64,000 bases of DNA from CAVWDI01 sp963753725 (GTDB lineage Bacteria > Chloroflexota > Anaerolineae > Anaerolineales > UBA4823), in assembly GCA_963753725.1 (NCBI GenBank), contig CAVWDI010000001.1, forward strand, positions 1 through 64,000, given 5' to 3'. Below are positions 36,271 through 44,599 of this stretch, piece by piece. The position numbers and the translations under genes were made by a program. The notes beneath the pieces were generated by a model, which did not search any database, was not told the DNA's origin, and worked only from the letters and a program-made list of their open reading frames with translations. Each line of letters opens with the position of its first letter. Position 1 is the first letter of the stretch.

Positions 36271-36889
36271 TCAATCAACTTGAACTGACGAAATATGGTA
36301 TTCGCTAGGTCGTTCTCCACGCTCGAAACCAGCCAAGACAATAATAGCTTTTGCTCGTGCCTGGCCGGGGTTATGCCATCGATGGCGCAGTTGTGCAGCG
36401 AATATTAAGCTGTTCTCCTGGTTTAAAATTAAATTTTTGGTCTTCAACTTCATAATCAAACATACCTTCGAGGCACATTACGAATTCGTGCCCGCTGTGC
36501 AGCATTCCAAATGGACCACTGCTTGCGCCGCTCTCTAAAGTTATCATGAATGGTTCTACAAAACCAGAAAAAGTCTCACCTCCCAGACCTTCCCACACCC
36601 CATTTTGAAAATTTACTTTTTTCCTTTCAGATGCTTTCAAGAATACGATATCTTGTTTAGCGGATTCCTCACGAAAAAAGGCTGTGATCGGAATCTCGAT
36701 TGCTCCAGATATTTTAACTAAAGTACTCACTGAGGGTGATGTCTTACCTCGTTCGATCATACTCAAAGCGTTGGTCGATAAACCGCTTTCCCTGGCCAAA
36801 GCGCGCATAGATAATCCGCGTTCCTGCCTTAATTGCCGCAGTCGACTACCAACATCCACTGTTATTAACTCACTTTCACCTTTGTCCAT
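36271..36889 (-). CDS. XRE-family regulator with C-terminal cupin domain
   Basis: Residues 12-68: helix-turn-helix (LRQLRQERGLSMRALARESG, STNALSMIERGKTSPSVSTL). Residues about 100-200: cupin fold for a small ligand (FGMLHSGHEFVMCLEGMFDY). The printed frame ends at 36371; one shift near 36405 continues as EQLIFAAQLRHRWHNPGQ, KAIIVLAGFERGERPSE to a stop at 36271, completing the cupin (about 205 residues). This class (PuuR/SutR-like) usually controls amino-acid, polyamine or sulfur genes. It is divergent from the arsR-sulfur operon, 348 bases away. Confidence 0.85.
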
Positions 36890-37145
36890 ACAATTTCTCC
36901 GTTCAATTCATAAGATTTAAAATTTTTACTACCAAATTATACACGCGAGATGGATTAATTTTTCTCTAAATTGATTTTATTCACAAATTTCATTTGGATA
37001 ATCAGTATTCTTGAAATAAAGTGAATCTCCATTCAATAATTAATAATACATCATTAATGTGACGAAATCAATCTCTTGTCATTTAATTCAGACATTTATA
37101 CTCGTATTTGGGACAAATGAAATACCCACCATATGACAGTAATCA

Positions 37146-37210
37146 CTATTGGTATCAATAGTTAAATGTTATTATTTCCGCAATTAATCTTATGCGTGTA
37201 TGTGAATACA
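37146..37210. promoter_or_regulatory. Inverted repeats in the XRE-arsR divergent gap
   Basis: The 348-base gap 36890-37237 is AT-rich and holds two inverted repeats near the arsR start: CTATTG-GTAT-CAATAG (37146-37161) and TGTAT-GTGA-ATACA (37197-37210). Both have 4-base spacers, the size expected for dimeric winged-helix repressors such as ArsR. An open frame upstream of 37238 through this region is probably not translated. Confidence 0.4.
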
Positions 37211-37237
37211 TGTTTATGTAAATATTGGCTAATAACT

Positions 37238-37588
37238 ATGATTACTCCAAAACTAACCCAGGAAGTTACACAATTACATGCGGATATTTGTTCCGGTTTG
37301 GCAGATCCACGCCGAATTTTAATTCTTTATGCCTTATCTGAACAAGCGCGAAATGTCAGTGAAATTGCAAAAGAGATCAATATCAGCCAACCTGCTGCCT
37401 CACGGCATTTGACATTGCTTCGTGAGCGAGGTCTTGTTTCTGCAGAAAGAACCGGGCAATCAGTTGTATATCGATTAGAGGATAATCGAATAATCGAAGC
37501 CCTAGATCTACTCAGAACTGTCCTGGCTGAAAAACTTCGTAATCAAGCGGATCTAGCAAGTACAGCCTACGAAACGCTTTCATCATAA
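37238..37588 (+). CDS. ArsR-family transcriptional repressor
   Basis: ATG 37238 (MITPKLTQE) is preferred; an in-frame ATG at 37166 would add a hydrophobic, poorly conserved extension over the likely operator. The winged helix is clear: ICSGLADPRRILILYALSEQ, VSEIAKEINISQPAASRHLT, LLRERGLVSAERTGQSVVYR. It has a single Cys (near residue 18), so it lacks the cysteine pair of persulfide-sensing SqrR/BigR. It is 23 bases upstream of the SQR-like gene and probably controls the sulfur operon. Confidence 0.88.
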   Translation: MITPKLTQEVTQLHADICSGLADPRRILILYALSEQARNVSEIAKEINISQPAASRHLTLLRERGLVSAERTGQSVVYRLEDNRIIEALDLLRTVLAEKLRNQADLASTAYETLSS

Positions 37589-37611
37589 ATCAATCTTAAG
37601 GAGCCGAACAG

Positions 37612-38841
37612 TTGAAAACATTATTAATTCTAGGAGCTGGCACTGGTGGCACAATGGTTGCCAACAAAATGGCAGAACATTTGGATCTCCAGGAATGGCA
37701 AATCATCATCGTCGATCGAGATGAAAAACACTACTACCAACCAGGGTTTCTCTTTATTCCCTTTGACATCTACTCTCCAACAGATGTCGTAAAACCAAAA
37801 CGCAATTTTCTTCCCCCTCAAGTTGAGATAATTTTCTCCGATATTGAGATTATCGAACCGGATGATAATCGAGTAAGGTTAACCAATAACCAGGTCATAA
37901 ACTATGATTACCTGGTGGTCGCTACTGGCAGCCGCATCTTTCCTGAAGAGACAGATGGTCTGAAAGATGGTGCATGGCACAAGAACATTTTCGACTTTTA
38001 CACCATTGAAGGTGCAACCGCACTCAACCGTTTCCTCAAGTTTTGGAAGGGCGGGAGAATGGTTGTAAATATTGCGGAAATGCCGATTAAATGTCCGGTT
38101 GCCCCTTTGGAATTTTTGTTTCTGGCTGATTGGTTTTTCCACCAGCGCAGCATCCGCGAAAAAGTCGAAATCGTATTTGCCACTCCTCTCCCAGGTGCAT
38201 TTACGAAACCACGCGCTTCTTCGGTATTAGGAGATATGCTGGACAATAAAGGCATCATGCTGGAAGCTGATTACAACATAATGGAGGTTGATCCCACCAA
38301 ACAACTTATTCGCTCTTATGATGAACGCGAAATTAACTACGATTTATTGGTAACGATCCCTACAAATATGGGCGATGAAGTAATCGAACGGTCAGGCATG
38401 GGCGATGAATTGAATTTTGTACCGGTTGATAAATTCACTTTGCAATCTAACAAATGGGAAAATGTTTGGGTGATTGGTGACGCTGGGAATACACCAACCT
38501 CAAAAGCGGGCTCAGTAGCACACTTCATGCTGGATGTACTGCTTGAAAATATGCTGCGCCACATAGAGGGATTAGAACCATTACCAAGTTTTGACGGTCA
38601 TGCAAATTGTTTTATCGAGTCAGGTTTTGAGAAAGGGATTCTTATCGACTTCAATTATGATGTAGAACCACTGCCTGGCAAATACCCGCTGCCTGGGTTT
38701 GGACCATTTTCATTATTAAAAGAATCAGCCGTCAATCACTGGGGAAAAATGATGTTCCGCTGGGTTTATTGGAACATGCTGTTGAAAGGCGAAGAGATGC
38801 CTTTCGAATCCCAGATGACAATGGCTGGAAAATGGTCTTAG
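37612..38841 (+). CDS. Sulfide:quinone oxidoreductase-like FAD protein
   Basis: TTG start with AAGGAG 8 bases before it. 409 residues: FAD Rossmann motif LLILGAGTGGTMVANKMAEH, second dinucleotide motif VVATGSRIFPEE, FAD-binding VWVIGDAGNTPTSKAGSVAH. Redox-type cysteines occur in MPIKCPVAPLEF and GHANCFIESGFE, placed like the pair used by SQR. The C-terminal amphipathic part (HWGKMMFRWVYWNMLLKG) could dip into the membrane to reach quinone. With the TusE/DsrC- and DsrE-like genes downstream, the substrate may be a protein-bound persulfide rather than free sulfide. Confidence 0.85.
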   Translation: MKTLLILGAGTGGTMVANKMAEHLDLQEWQIIIVDRDEKHYYQPGFLFIPFDIYSPTDVVKPKRNFLPPQVEIIFSDIEIIEPDDNRVRLTNNQVINYDYLVVATGSRIFPEETDGLKDGAWHKNIFDFYTIEGATALNRFLKFWKGGRMVVNIAEMPIKCPVAPLEFLFLADWFFHQRSIREKVEIVFATPLPGAFTKPRASSVLGDMLDNKGIMLEADYNIMEVDPTKQLIRSYDEREINYDLLVTIPTNMGDEVIERSGMGDELNFVPVDKFTLQSNKWENVWVIGDAGNTPTSKAGSVAHFMLDVLLENMLRHIEGLEPLPSFDGHANCFIESGFEKGILIDFNYDVEPLPGKYPLPGFGPFSLLKESAVNHWGKMMFRWVYWNMLLKGEEMPFESQMTMAGKWS

Positions 38842-38850
38842 GAGCCAGAG

Positions 38851-39063
38851 ATGAATGAAGATAGCGCACTCCTGCACAAAAAAATCGATCATTTGACTGA
38901 GCAGCTCGAGCAGCAGCGAATACAAATGGAGGCGATAGAATCTCATAGTAATGGGAATCACATACTTACTTCAAAGCTCGATTATTTAATCGACCAATTT
39001 GAAGATCAACGTAAACATCAAGAAGAACTGGATGAATTAAAGAGATGTGATCCCAATCGCTAA
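38851..39063 (+). CDS. DUF1641 protein, N-terminal coiled-coil part
   Basis: A 70-codon frame starting MNEDSALLHKKIDHLTEQLE, strongly coiled-coil. It overlaps the next frame, and one shift near 39045-39055 gives DELKRDVIPIANHMMKLS, the usual arrangement in DUF1641 proteins that pair with SQR-like enzymes. So it is the N-terminus of the next gene. Confidence 0.7.
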   Translation: MNEDSALLHKKIDHLTEQLEQQRIQMEAIESHSNGNHILTSKLDYLIDQFEDQRKHQEELDELKRCDPNR

Positions 39064-39604
39064 TCACATGATGAAATTATCTATTGATGAATTAGCTGAG
39101 ATTGGAACAGAATTTCAAGCCGAAGATTTATTATTTTTAGTAAAAAGATTACTGCGCGATACCCACCTCATAGTGGGGATGCTCGACCGCTTGGAAGCTG
39201 GTGTTGACTTAATTGAAGAGACTCAAATGTTGAGCCAGGGCATTTTCAACCAAGCAGTAAATGAATTAGATCGTTTTGAACGCGATGGATATTTCGATTT
39301 TGCTCGTGAAAGTTGGACCATCGTAGAACGAATTGTGACCGAGTTTTCTCAAGAAGACGTGCAGGCATTAGGTGACAATATCGTCACGATATTGTCGACA
39401 GTAAAAAGCCTCACCCAGCCTGAGATTATGTCCATGACGAATAATGCATTACAGGCTGTTCAAGACCAACCAATTACAGATGAAGATATTTCTATTTGGG
39501 CTTTAATGCGAGATCTCCGCGATCCTCAATTTCGCAGAGGTATAGCCAGGCTGCTCAATATCGTCAAAGCAGTCGCGGATCAACCAGAAGTTAAAGAAAA
39601 ATAG
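39047..39604 (+). CDS. DUF1641 protein, main part
   Basis: Helical DUF1641 protein: IANHMMKLSIDELAEIGTEF, DLLFLVKRLLRDTHLIVGML, DIWSIWAL-type segment DEDISIWALMRDLRDPQFRR. Reassembled length about 250 residues. DUF1641 genes are regularly next to SQR-type flavoproteins; the biochemical role is unknown, perhaps membrane docking or assembly. Sits between the flavoprotein and the TusE/DsrC-like gene. Confidence 0.85.
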   Translation: MIPIANHMMKLSIDELAEIGTEFQAEDLLFLVKRLLRDTHLIVGMLDRLEAGVDLIEETQMLSQGIFNQAVNELDRFERDGYFDFARESWTIVERIVTEFSQEDVQALGDNIVTILSTVKSLTQPEIMSMTNNALQAVQDQPITDEDISIWALMRDLRDPQFRRGIARLLNIVKAVADQPEVKEK

Positions 39605-39644
39605 AACATAAATAAATAAACATATAATTTAAGGAGAACAAAAA

Positions 39645-39965
39645 ATGTCTACTACCGCACTCCCCCCCATTTTAGAAGCAGTTGAATTTGATGATGAAGG
39701 TTTTATGGTCGATCCTAACGCATGGACACCAGAAATCGCTGAAGGTATTGCTCAAGCTATTGGTCTTGAATTAACAGACCGGCATTGGGTCGTAATTAAC
39801 TTCAACCGTAAAGAGTTTGAAGAGAGTGGTGAACCGCCAACATTACGCCGTATTACAAAAAAGACCGATGTCAGCACAAAAGAAATCTATAAATTATTCC
39901 CTGGTGGACCAGCAAAAAACGCCGCACGCGTAGCTGGGTTGGGTAAACCTACTGGCTGCATTTAA
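39645..39965 (+). CDS. tusE: TusE/DsrC-family sulfur carrier protein
   Basis: A 106-residue protein with the DsrC/TusE fold and the C-terminal arm ending GLGKPTGCI, whose penultimate Cys carries persulfide. The position of the second Cys of dissimilatory DsrC (about ten residues earlier) is Ala in GPAKNAARVAGLG, so this is a single-Cys, TusE-type carrier and not a DsrC partner of sulfite reductase. AAGGAGA lies before the ATG. Probably accepts sulfur from the DsrE2-like protein encoded next. Confidence 0.9.
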   Translation: MSTTALPPILEAVEFDDEGFMVDPNAWTPEIAEGIAQAIGLELTDRHWVVINFNRKEFEESGEPPTLRRITKKTDVSTKEIYKLFPGGPAKNAARVAGLGKPTGCI

Positions 39966-39994
39966 GTATAAAAAAGCTGAACAGGAGAAATTAA

Positions 39995-40483
39995 ATGTTT
40001 GAAACCAATCAGAATGATGATCGTAAACTTTGTATTATCGGTTCGAAGGGCTCCCTCGATATGGCATATCCGCCGCTTATCCTTGGCAATGCTGCCAGGA
40101 TGATGGGCATCGAAACCCATATGTTCTTCACCTTTTGGGGTTTGGATATTATAACTAAGAGCAAAATAAAAGGCTTAAAGGTCGCTACAGTTGGAAATCC
40201 AAATATGCATCCCTGGTTCCATATTCCAACAATACTGGGAGCGATCCCAGGAATGTCCGCTGCAGCCTCATGGATGATGCGAAATGAAATCGATAAACTT
40301 GATTTTCCGCCTGTTGACGAATTTGTTGAAACAATAATCGATGCTGGAGCGCATGTCTATGGCTGTAAAATGTCGATGGATATGATGAAATTAACCGAAG
40401 ATGACCTGGTTGAAGGCGCTGTGGTTTTAGGCGCTATGGAGTTTATGGATATCTCCAGAGATTCCCAAATAATATTTGTATAA
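39995..40483 (+). CDS. DsrE2-like sulfurtransferase
   Basis: A 162-residue DsrE/DsrF-like alpha-beta protein: LCIIGSKGSLDMAYPPLILG, THMFFTFWGLDIITK, and the conserved Cys in HVYGCKMSMDMMKL. DsrE2-type proteins move persulfide sulfur to TusA/TusE-type carriers. AGGAGA precedes the ATG. Last gene of the arsR-SQR-DUF1641-tusE unit, followed by a terminator. Confidence 0.88.
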   Translation: MFETNQNDDRKLCIIGSKGSLDMAYPPLILGNAARMMGIETHMFFTFWGLDIITKSKIKGLKVATVGNPNMHPWFHIPTILGAIPGMSAAASWMMRNEIDKLDFPPVDEFVETIIDAGAHVYGCKMSMDMMKLTEDDLVEGAVVLGAMEFMDISRDSQIIFV

Positions 40484-40535
40484 CAAAATCAAATTCAATT
40501 AATATATTTGTTTCCATACAAAGTAACACCAACTG

Positions 40536-40566
40536 AACGCCCCAACTGAAACAGGGTTGGGGCGTT
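40536..40566. terminator. Bidirectional terminator
   Basis: AACGCCCCAAC (40536-40546), 9-base loop, GTTGGGGCGTT (40556-40566): a perfect 11-bp stem between two convergent units (the sulfur operon ending at 40483 and the P-type ATPase homologue ending at 40586). T-rich sequence flanks it loosely on both sides. Confidence 0.8.
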
Positions 40567-40585
40567 ATTGATTCTTCATATTTCT

Positions 40586-41239
40586 TTAGACAGGTTTTTT
40601 CCGGAATCTATCCGAAAGCGGCCATAATCGCCAGAGTATTTGCAGGATGATCGCCCAACAGATAACCACAATGCCGATGTACATATAGTCCGACTTTTGA
40701 TTCAGTACTGTAAGATCAAAGAATTTCTCAGTTATCCTCAAAGGCGCTGCAGCCATAAACACGAAAAACATAATAATCGCCAGTATGGTTGGTTTCCAAT
40801 CTCCATTAAATTCTGCGCCGCCAGCCAAAATCCTGAGCGGTGGAGATACAAAGATTATCAATATCAGACCGCTGTATACCAGGCAGTAAGTCACTGCTAA
40901 TTGAGCATAGGCTATCTCACCACTATTTAGCGCGAAATAATTGTAAACGACGGTTGCTGCAGCGCTGATGGATACTGCAGCAGGTAAAATAAACCGGGAT
41001 AATGTTCTGCTAAATTTCGAACTATCCTTTACACCCGGTTTAGCAAACAATGTCAATCCCAGTGCAGGAATCGTTATCGTAACAATTGCGATCAATGAGC
41101 CTTGCGTCGATTTATACGGAAAACCTCTGGCCAACCCCAGGGTTGTTATTATTAATATGGATAGATAAAGTGCCTGAGTTAAATAAAGTTTTAAAATCTT
41201 CAATAATCCGCTTACAATCCGTTGACCCTTTTCCACCAC
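40586..41239 (-). CDS. P-type ATPase homologue, C-terminal membrane domain
   Basis: About 217 residues with six hydrophobic helices, matching TM5-TM10 of P-type ATPases. The upstream frame ends PGVLKKWWKRVNGL; shifting back one base at the A6 run (41240-41245) gives LKKVVEKGQRIVSGLLKILK, the usual junction into TM5. It is therefore the end of the next gene and not a free-standing protein. Confidence 0.78.
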   Translation of the reverse strand: MVEKGQRIVSGLLKILKLYLTQALYLSILIITTLGLARGFPYKSTQGSLIAIVTITIPALGLTLFAKPGVKDSSKFSRTLSRFILPAAVSISAAATVVYNYFALNSGEIAYAQLAVTYCLVYSGLILIIFVSPPLRILAGGAEFNGDWKPTILAIIMFFVFMAAAPLRITEKFFDLTVLNQKSDYMYIGIVVICWAIILQILWRLWPLSDRFRKKPV

Positions 41240-43455
41240 TTTTTTAACACACCCGGCTTGCTGTGAAGCATAACAATATCGCTCACACTCAAAGCCGCCT
41301 GGCTGCTGTCGTGCCGAACAATGGCTACATTGGCGCTCATTAATGCCGGGATATCTTTTACCCCATCGCCAAATACAGCGATCACCCTTTTCATACCTCG
41401 CAGCGTTTGCACGATACGGCTCATCATTTGAGGTTGAACAGAAGTAAACAGTGAATATATATCCAAAGCTTCAAGAAATTTCATTTCATGTAACTCGTTC
41501 AATTCTGGCCCAGAGATCGTATCTAACGATTGTTGGTCTGTTTCATTCATTCCCGCGTCTTTTAAAATCCCGAGTGTAGTCTCAGGGTCATCCTTAGAGA
41601 ATCTGTTAATCTTTATATCATCTTCAGAAAAATTTCTTATAGTTTCAGTAGCAATTTTTGTTACACCTTCACGAAATTGGATATTTGCCAAGGGGATTAA
41701 TCCGACTTGAATTTGAGGATTCAATCCATTGTCATGCAATGCATAAACCTCTGGTTTATATGCAAATAGTAATTCCATGCTGGGCTTACTCTCGAAATCT
41801 GCACCAATTGCTTCAGAATCTTGCTGTTTTTCCCTTTTGAATAATCCTCCTAGTTTGGAAAATATTCTTTTTGAAATACCAGTTTCAGCATTCTCTTGAT
41901 CAATACTATGTAAATCTTCACCCGAACCCAATTTTTCTTTTTGAGGATTTGCTTGCTCTACTAATTCTTCTGTCCGTTTATCAAGTTGATTTTCCTCTTT
42001 TTTATTTCGCCTGAATAAACTCGAAACCTTTGACCATGTTTTCTTTATTCCTCCACCCGAAGCTTCTCTATCAGAAGCCGAACCATTAAGCTCATATTCA
42101 AATTCAATGAACTGACTTACTATATCAGGAGCACCTAAAACATACACGCCGGCCATATCCTCTTCATCTATGGAAATTGCGCTCCAGCCATACACATTTA
42201 AAAATGGCGCATCTTCAATAATATTTCGTTGATTTCCTACAATTGCATTAGCCAGGATGGAGATGAACTTAGATTTGGATGAAGTACAGTGTACAAAATC
42301 ACCCAGGATTTGACGAACACGAGTATTTGACAATTGTTCGTCTGATGTGGGTAACTCAACCGGTTCGATTTCAAAATCAATATCAGTGAGTACCCCAGAT
42401 TTAACGATACATACTTCATTTATTTGAGCCAGGGATTCAACAATTCGTGCCCTGCCAACCAAAGCGCCAATCTTACCGATGTCTGCTGTTCCAGCAGCAT
42501 AGGTAACCAAAATCATAAAGAATAGACCAGCGGGAGCGATACTAAAGATTACAGAAGCCGCGCTGTTAAATATATCTGTTGATACTCCTAAATCTAATTT
42601 GAAATAGACAGACATCAACAGAATTGAAAATAACCCTACAATAATCAATAATCCTTTGAGTACTCGATCGACAATTTTTTCGAGTGGGGTCAGCTGCTCT
42701 GGAAGGTACTTTTGTTTTTTTAAAACTGAATAAATCGCCCGATCATCCCCAATGCTTTGAACTTCATAAGCAGCCCTTCCTGTTAGGCAATAACCTCCAG
42801 CATATACTTTATCTCCGCTTTTTTTTATGAACCTTTCATTTTTACCGGTTATAAGTGATTCATCGACAACTACCTGACCTTTTCCCAAGATTTCACCATC
42901 CGTGAAAACCTGGTCGCCTGGTCCGATTACAACAATATCTCCTTCAACGATTTCATTGGGATCAATGCTGCAAACCCTGTTTCCGCGAATTACAGTGCTT
43001 TCCAATCGAGTTGAAGCAATCATCTCTTTTAATCTGCGTCTGGCAAACATTTCCTGAAAAATATTCAACCCAATATTAAGTACCATAACCCCCAGGCTGG
43101 TCAGTACATCTATCCATCTACCTAGCAGCATTTGCACAAATGCGATACCAAGCAAGCCGAGATTGAAGATGGAAAAGATATTTTTTCGATAGATATCTTT
43201 CTTCGAGCGCCGCGGTTTAAAGCTTATTGAATTATCAATTCCCTCTTGTTTTCGAGCCTCAACTTCCTTCTCTGTAAGTCCCGAAATATCCTCATCAAAA
43301 GCAGGTTCAAATTGCTGTGTAGATACTGTTTTTTCCGCTCTTTTTTTTCGTAAAAATAGAAAAATTATCCCACTTACCAGCGTTAATAATGTTAGTAGGA
43401 TACCAATTCCGGCGAACAAATTCAGGCGATTGTTAGATTCACGATGCGAATTCAT
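41212..43455 (-). CDS. Catalytically degenerate P-type ATPase homologue (main part)
   Basis: ATG 43455 (GGAAGAG upstream) is preferred to earlier in-frame starts. Order: an extra N-terminal helix, cytoplasmic linker, TM1-2, actuator domain, TM3-4, P/N domains. The phosphorylated Asp of DKTGT is replaced: VCIVKSGVLT. The actuator TGES reads DESLITGKNE, the TM4 PEGL reads IAPAGLFF, and the TGD motif is lost (FSKDDPETT); only FGDGVKDIPAL is kept. Hence no autophosphorylation or pumping is expected; a sensor or regulatory role is inferred. The N-domain has a long charged insertion with a repeated motif. Confidence 0.82.
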   Translation of the reverse strand: MNSHRESNNRLNLFAGIGILLTLLTLVSGIIFLFLRKKRAEKTVSTQQFEPAFDEDISGLTEKEVEARKQEGIDNSISFKPRRSKKDIYRKNIFSIFNLGLLGIAFVQMLLGRWIDVLTSLGVMVLNIGLNIFQEMFARRRLKEMIASTRLESTVIRGNRVCSIDPNEIVEGDIVVIGPGDQVFTDGEILGKGQVVVDESLITGKNERFIKKSGDKVYAGGYCLTGRAAYEVQSIGDDRAIYSVLKKQKYLPEQLTPLEKIVDRVLKGLLIIVGLFSILLMSVYFKLDLGVSTDIFNSAASVIFSIAPAGLFFMILVTYAAGTADIGKIGALVGRARIVESLAQINEVCIVKSGVLTDIDFEIEPVELPTSDEQLSNTRVRQILGDFVHCTSSKSKFISILANAIVGNQRNIIEDAPFLNVYGWSAISIDEEDMAGVYVLGAPDIVSQFIEFEYELNGSASDREASGGGIKKTWSKVSSLFRRNKKEENQLDKRTEELVEQANPQKEKLGSGEDLHSIDQENAETGISKRIFSKLGGLFKREKQQDSEAIGADFESKPSMELLFAYKPEVYALHDNGLNPQIQVGLIPLANIQFREGVTKIATETIRNFSEDDIKINRFSKDDPETTLGILKDAGMNETDQQSLDTISGPELNELHEMKFLEALDIYSLFTSVQPQMMSRIVQTLRGMKRVIAVFGDGVKDIPALMSANVAIVRHDSSQAALSVSDIVMLHSKPGVLKKWWKRVNGL

Positions 43456-43607
43456 TCTATCTCTTCCACGGTAAGGTAAATTATATTCGAAATCCATTCC
43501 AATTTGAATTAACAAATAAGCTGTTGACATAACAAACCAATTGATTGTCAACAATTTAACAAATTTTAAAGGGCACTGGAAAGAAAATATTCGATTATAT
43601 ATTTGGT

Positions 43608-44369
43608 TCAGGTTACAATCAACATTACCCCGGTAATCCCTAACAATACAATAATAATGCGTTCAAAAATCTCTTTGCTCACTCTAACTCCCATCCATCT
43701 CCCTGTCGCGACACCAAGAGGAAGGAGCGGCAAAATCCAGACGATCTGGGTGAGTTTCTCAAGATCAAACAATCCCGCATACCAGTAGTAAGGAACTTTG
43801 ATCCAATTTAATATCATGAAGAATAATGCAGAAGTAGCAATAAATACCCTGGGAGGTACATCCTGTAAAATTAGATAGATGCTCACAGGTGGACCGCCTG
43901 TATGCGCCAGAGATGAAGAAAATCCGGTTATTGTTCCCGCCAGATAACCGTGCCAATTCTTTCCTTCATATTTTAATGCGCCCATAATTCGATTCTCAAG
44001 GATTTTGTATACAGTGAAGGCTAACACTATTATTCCCAGCAAGGTTCTCAACGCTTCTGTTGGCGCATTTGTAATAAACAATGTACCGATAGTGACGCCT
44101 ACAATAGCTCCCGGAATCAACAAAATAATCAGGTGTTTGTTCCATCTCCGCCAGTGGAAGGCAACTGCAAAAATATCCGCAAACATCAAGAGAGGTAATA
44201 TCAGCCCAATCACCAGTTGAGCCGGCATAACAAGCGCCATCAATGGTGTTGCCAGGGCTCCCAACATTCCACCCAATCCACCTTTGGACAAACCGATCAG
44301 GAATGCGACAACAGCTGCCATGGAAAAAAATACAATTTGATCAGGAGGCATAGCTATCAATGGTTCCAA
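43608..44369 (-). CDS. TauE/SafE-family membrane transporter
   Basis: A 253-residue protein with about eight helices and the family glycine-rich repeat starts: VAFLIGLSKGGLGGMLGALA and LAGTITGFSSSLAHTGGPPV. TauE/SafE proteins export or import sulfonates, sulfoacetate or related anions. Its start overlaps the aldehyde oxidoreductase stop by 13 bases, so it is cotranscribed and may export an organic acid product. Confidence 0.88.
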   Translation of the reverse strand: MEPLIAMPPDQIVFFSMAAVVAFLIGLSKGGLGGMLGALATPLMALVMPAQLVIGLILPLLMFADIFAVAFHWRRWNKHLIILLIPGAIVGVTIGTLFITNAPTEALRTLLGIIVLAFTVYKILENRIMGALKYEGKNWHGYLAGTITGFSSSLAHTGGPPVSIYLILQDVPPRVFIATSALFFMILNWIKVPYYWYAGLFDLEKLTQIVWILPLLPLGVATGRWMGVRVSKEIFERIIIVLLGITGVMLIVT

Positions 44370-44599
44370 TTGATGTCAAGATTTAATTCATTTATCTTCT
44401 CTTTTGTCGGAACGCCATTCTTATCCCACCCCATAATACGATAATATTCATCCAGCATTGGAGCTAGATCGACGGTGTGCCCATCCGCCCCACCACCGCT
44501 TAGTGGCTCATCTAAATTTCGTGATGGGAGTGTATCCGCGGCGCACGTGAAACCTTCTCGCACATTATATGCACGCGCAAGAGTTCGATACTCTCTCAC
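44357..44599 (-). CDS. Aldehyde:ferredoxin oxidoreductase, C-terminal part
   Basis: C-terminal 80 residues in another frame: YRTLARAYNVREGFTCAADT, LPSRNLDEPLSGG and MLDEYYRIMGWDKNGVPT, the standard AOR ending (xxNxREGF...DxLPxR...YY...GWD). Joins GERV of the upstream piece after one shift near 44590. Confidence 0.9.
   Translation of the reverse strand: MREYRTLARAYNVREGFTCAADTLPSRNLDEPLSGGGADGHTVDLAPMLDEYYRIMGWDKNGVPTKEKINELNLDINWNH

Noticed and set aside
39645..39965. DsrC of dissimilatory sulfite reduction
   Set aside because: Only the C-terminal Cys is present and no dsrAB genes are nearby; TusE-type carrier is the better call.
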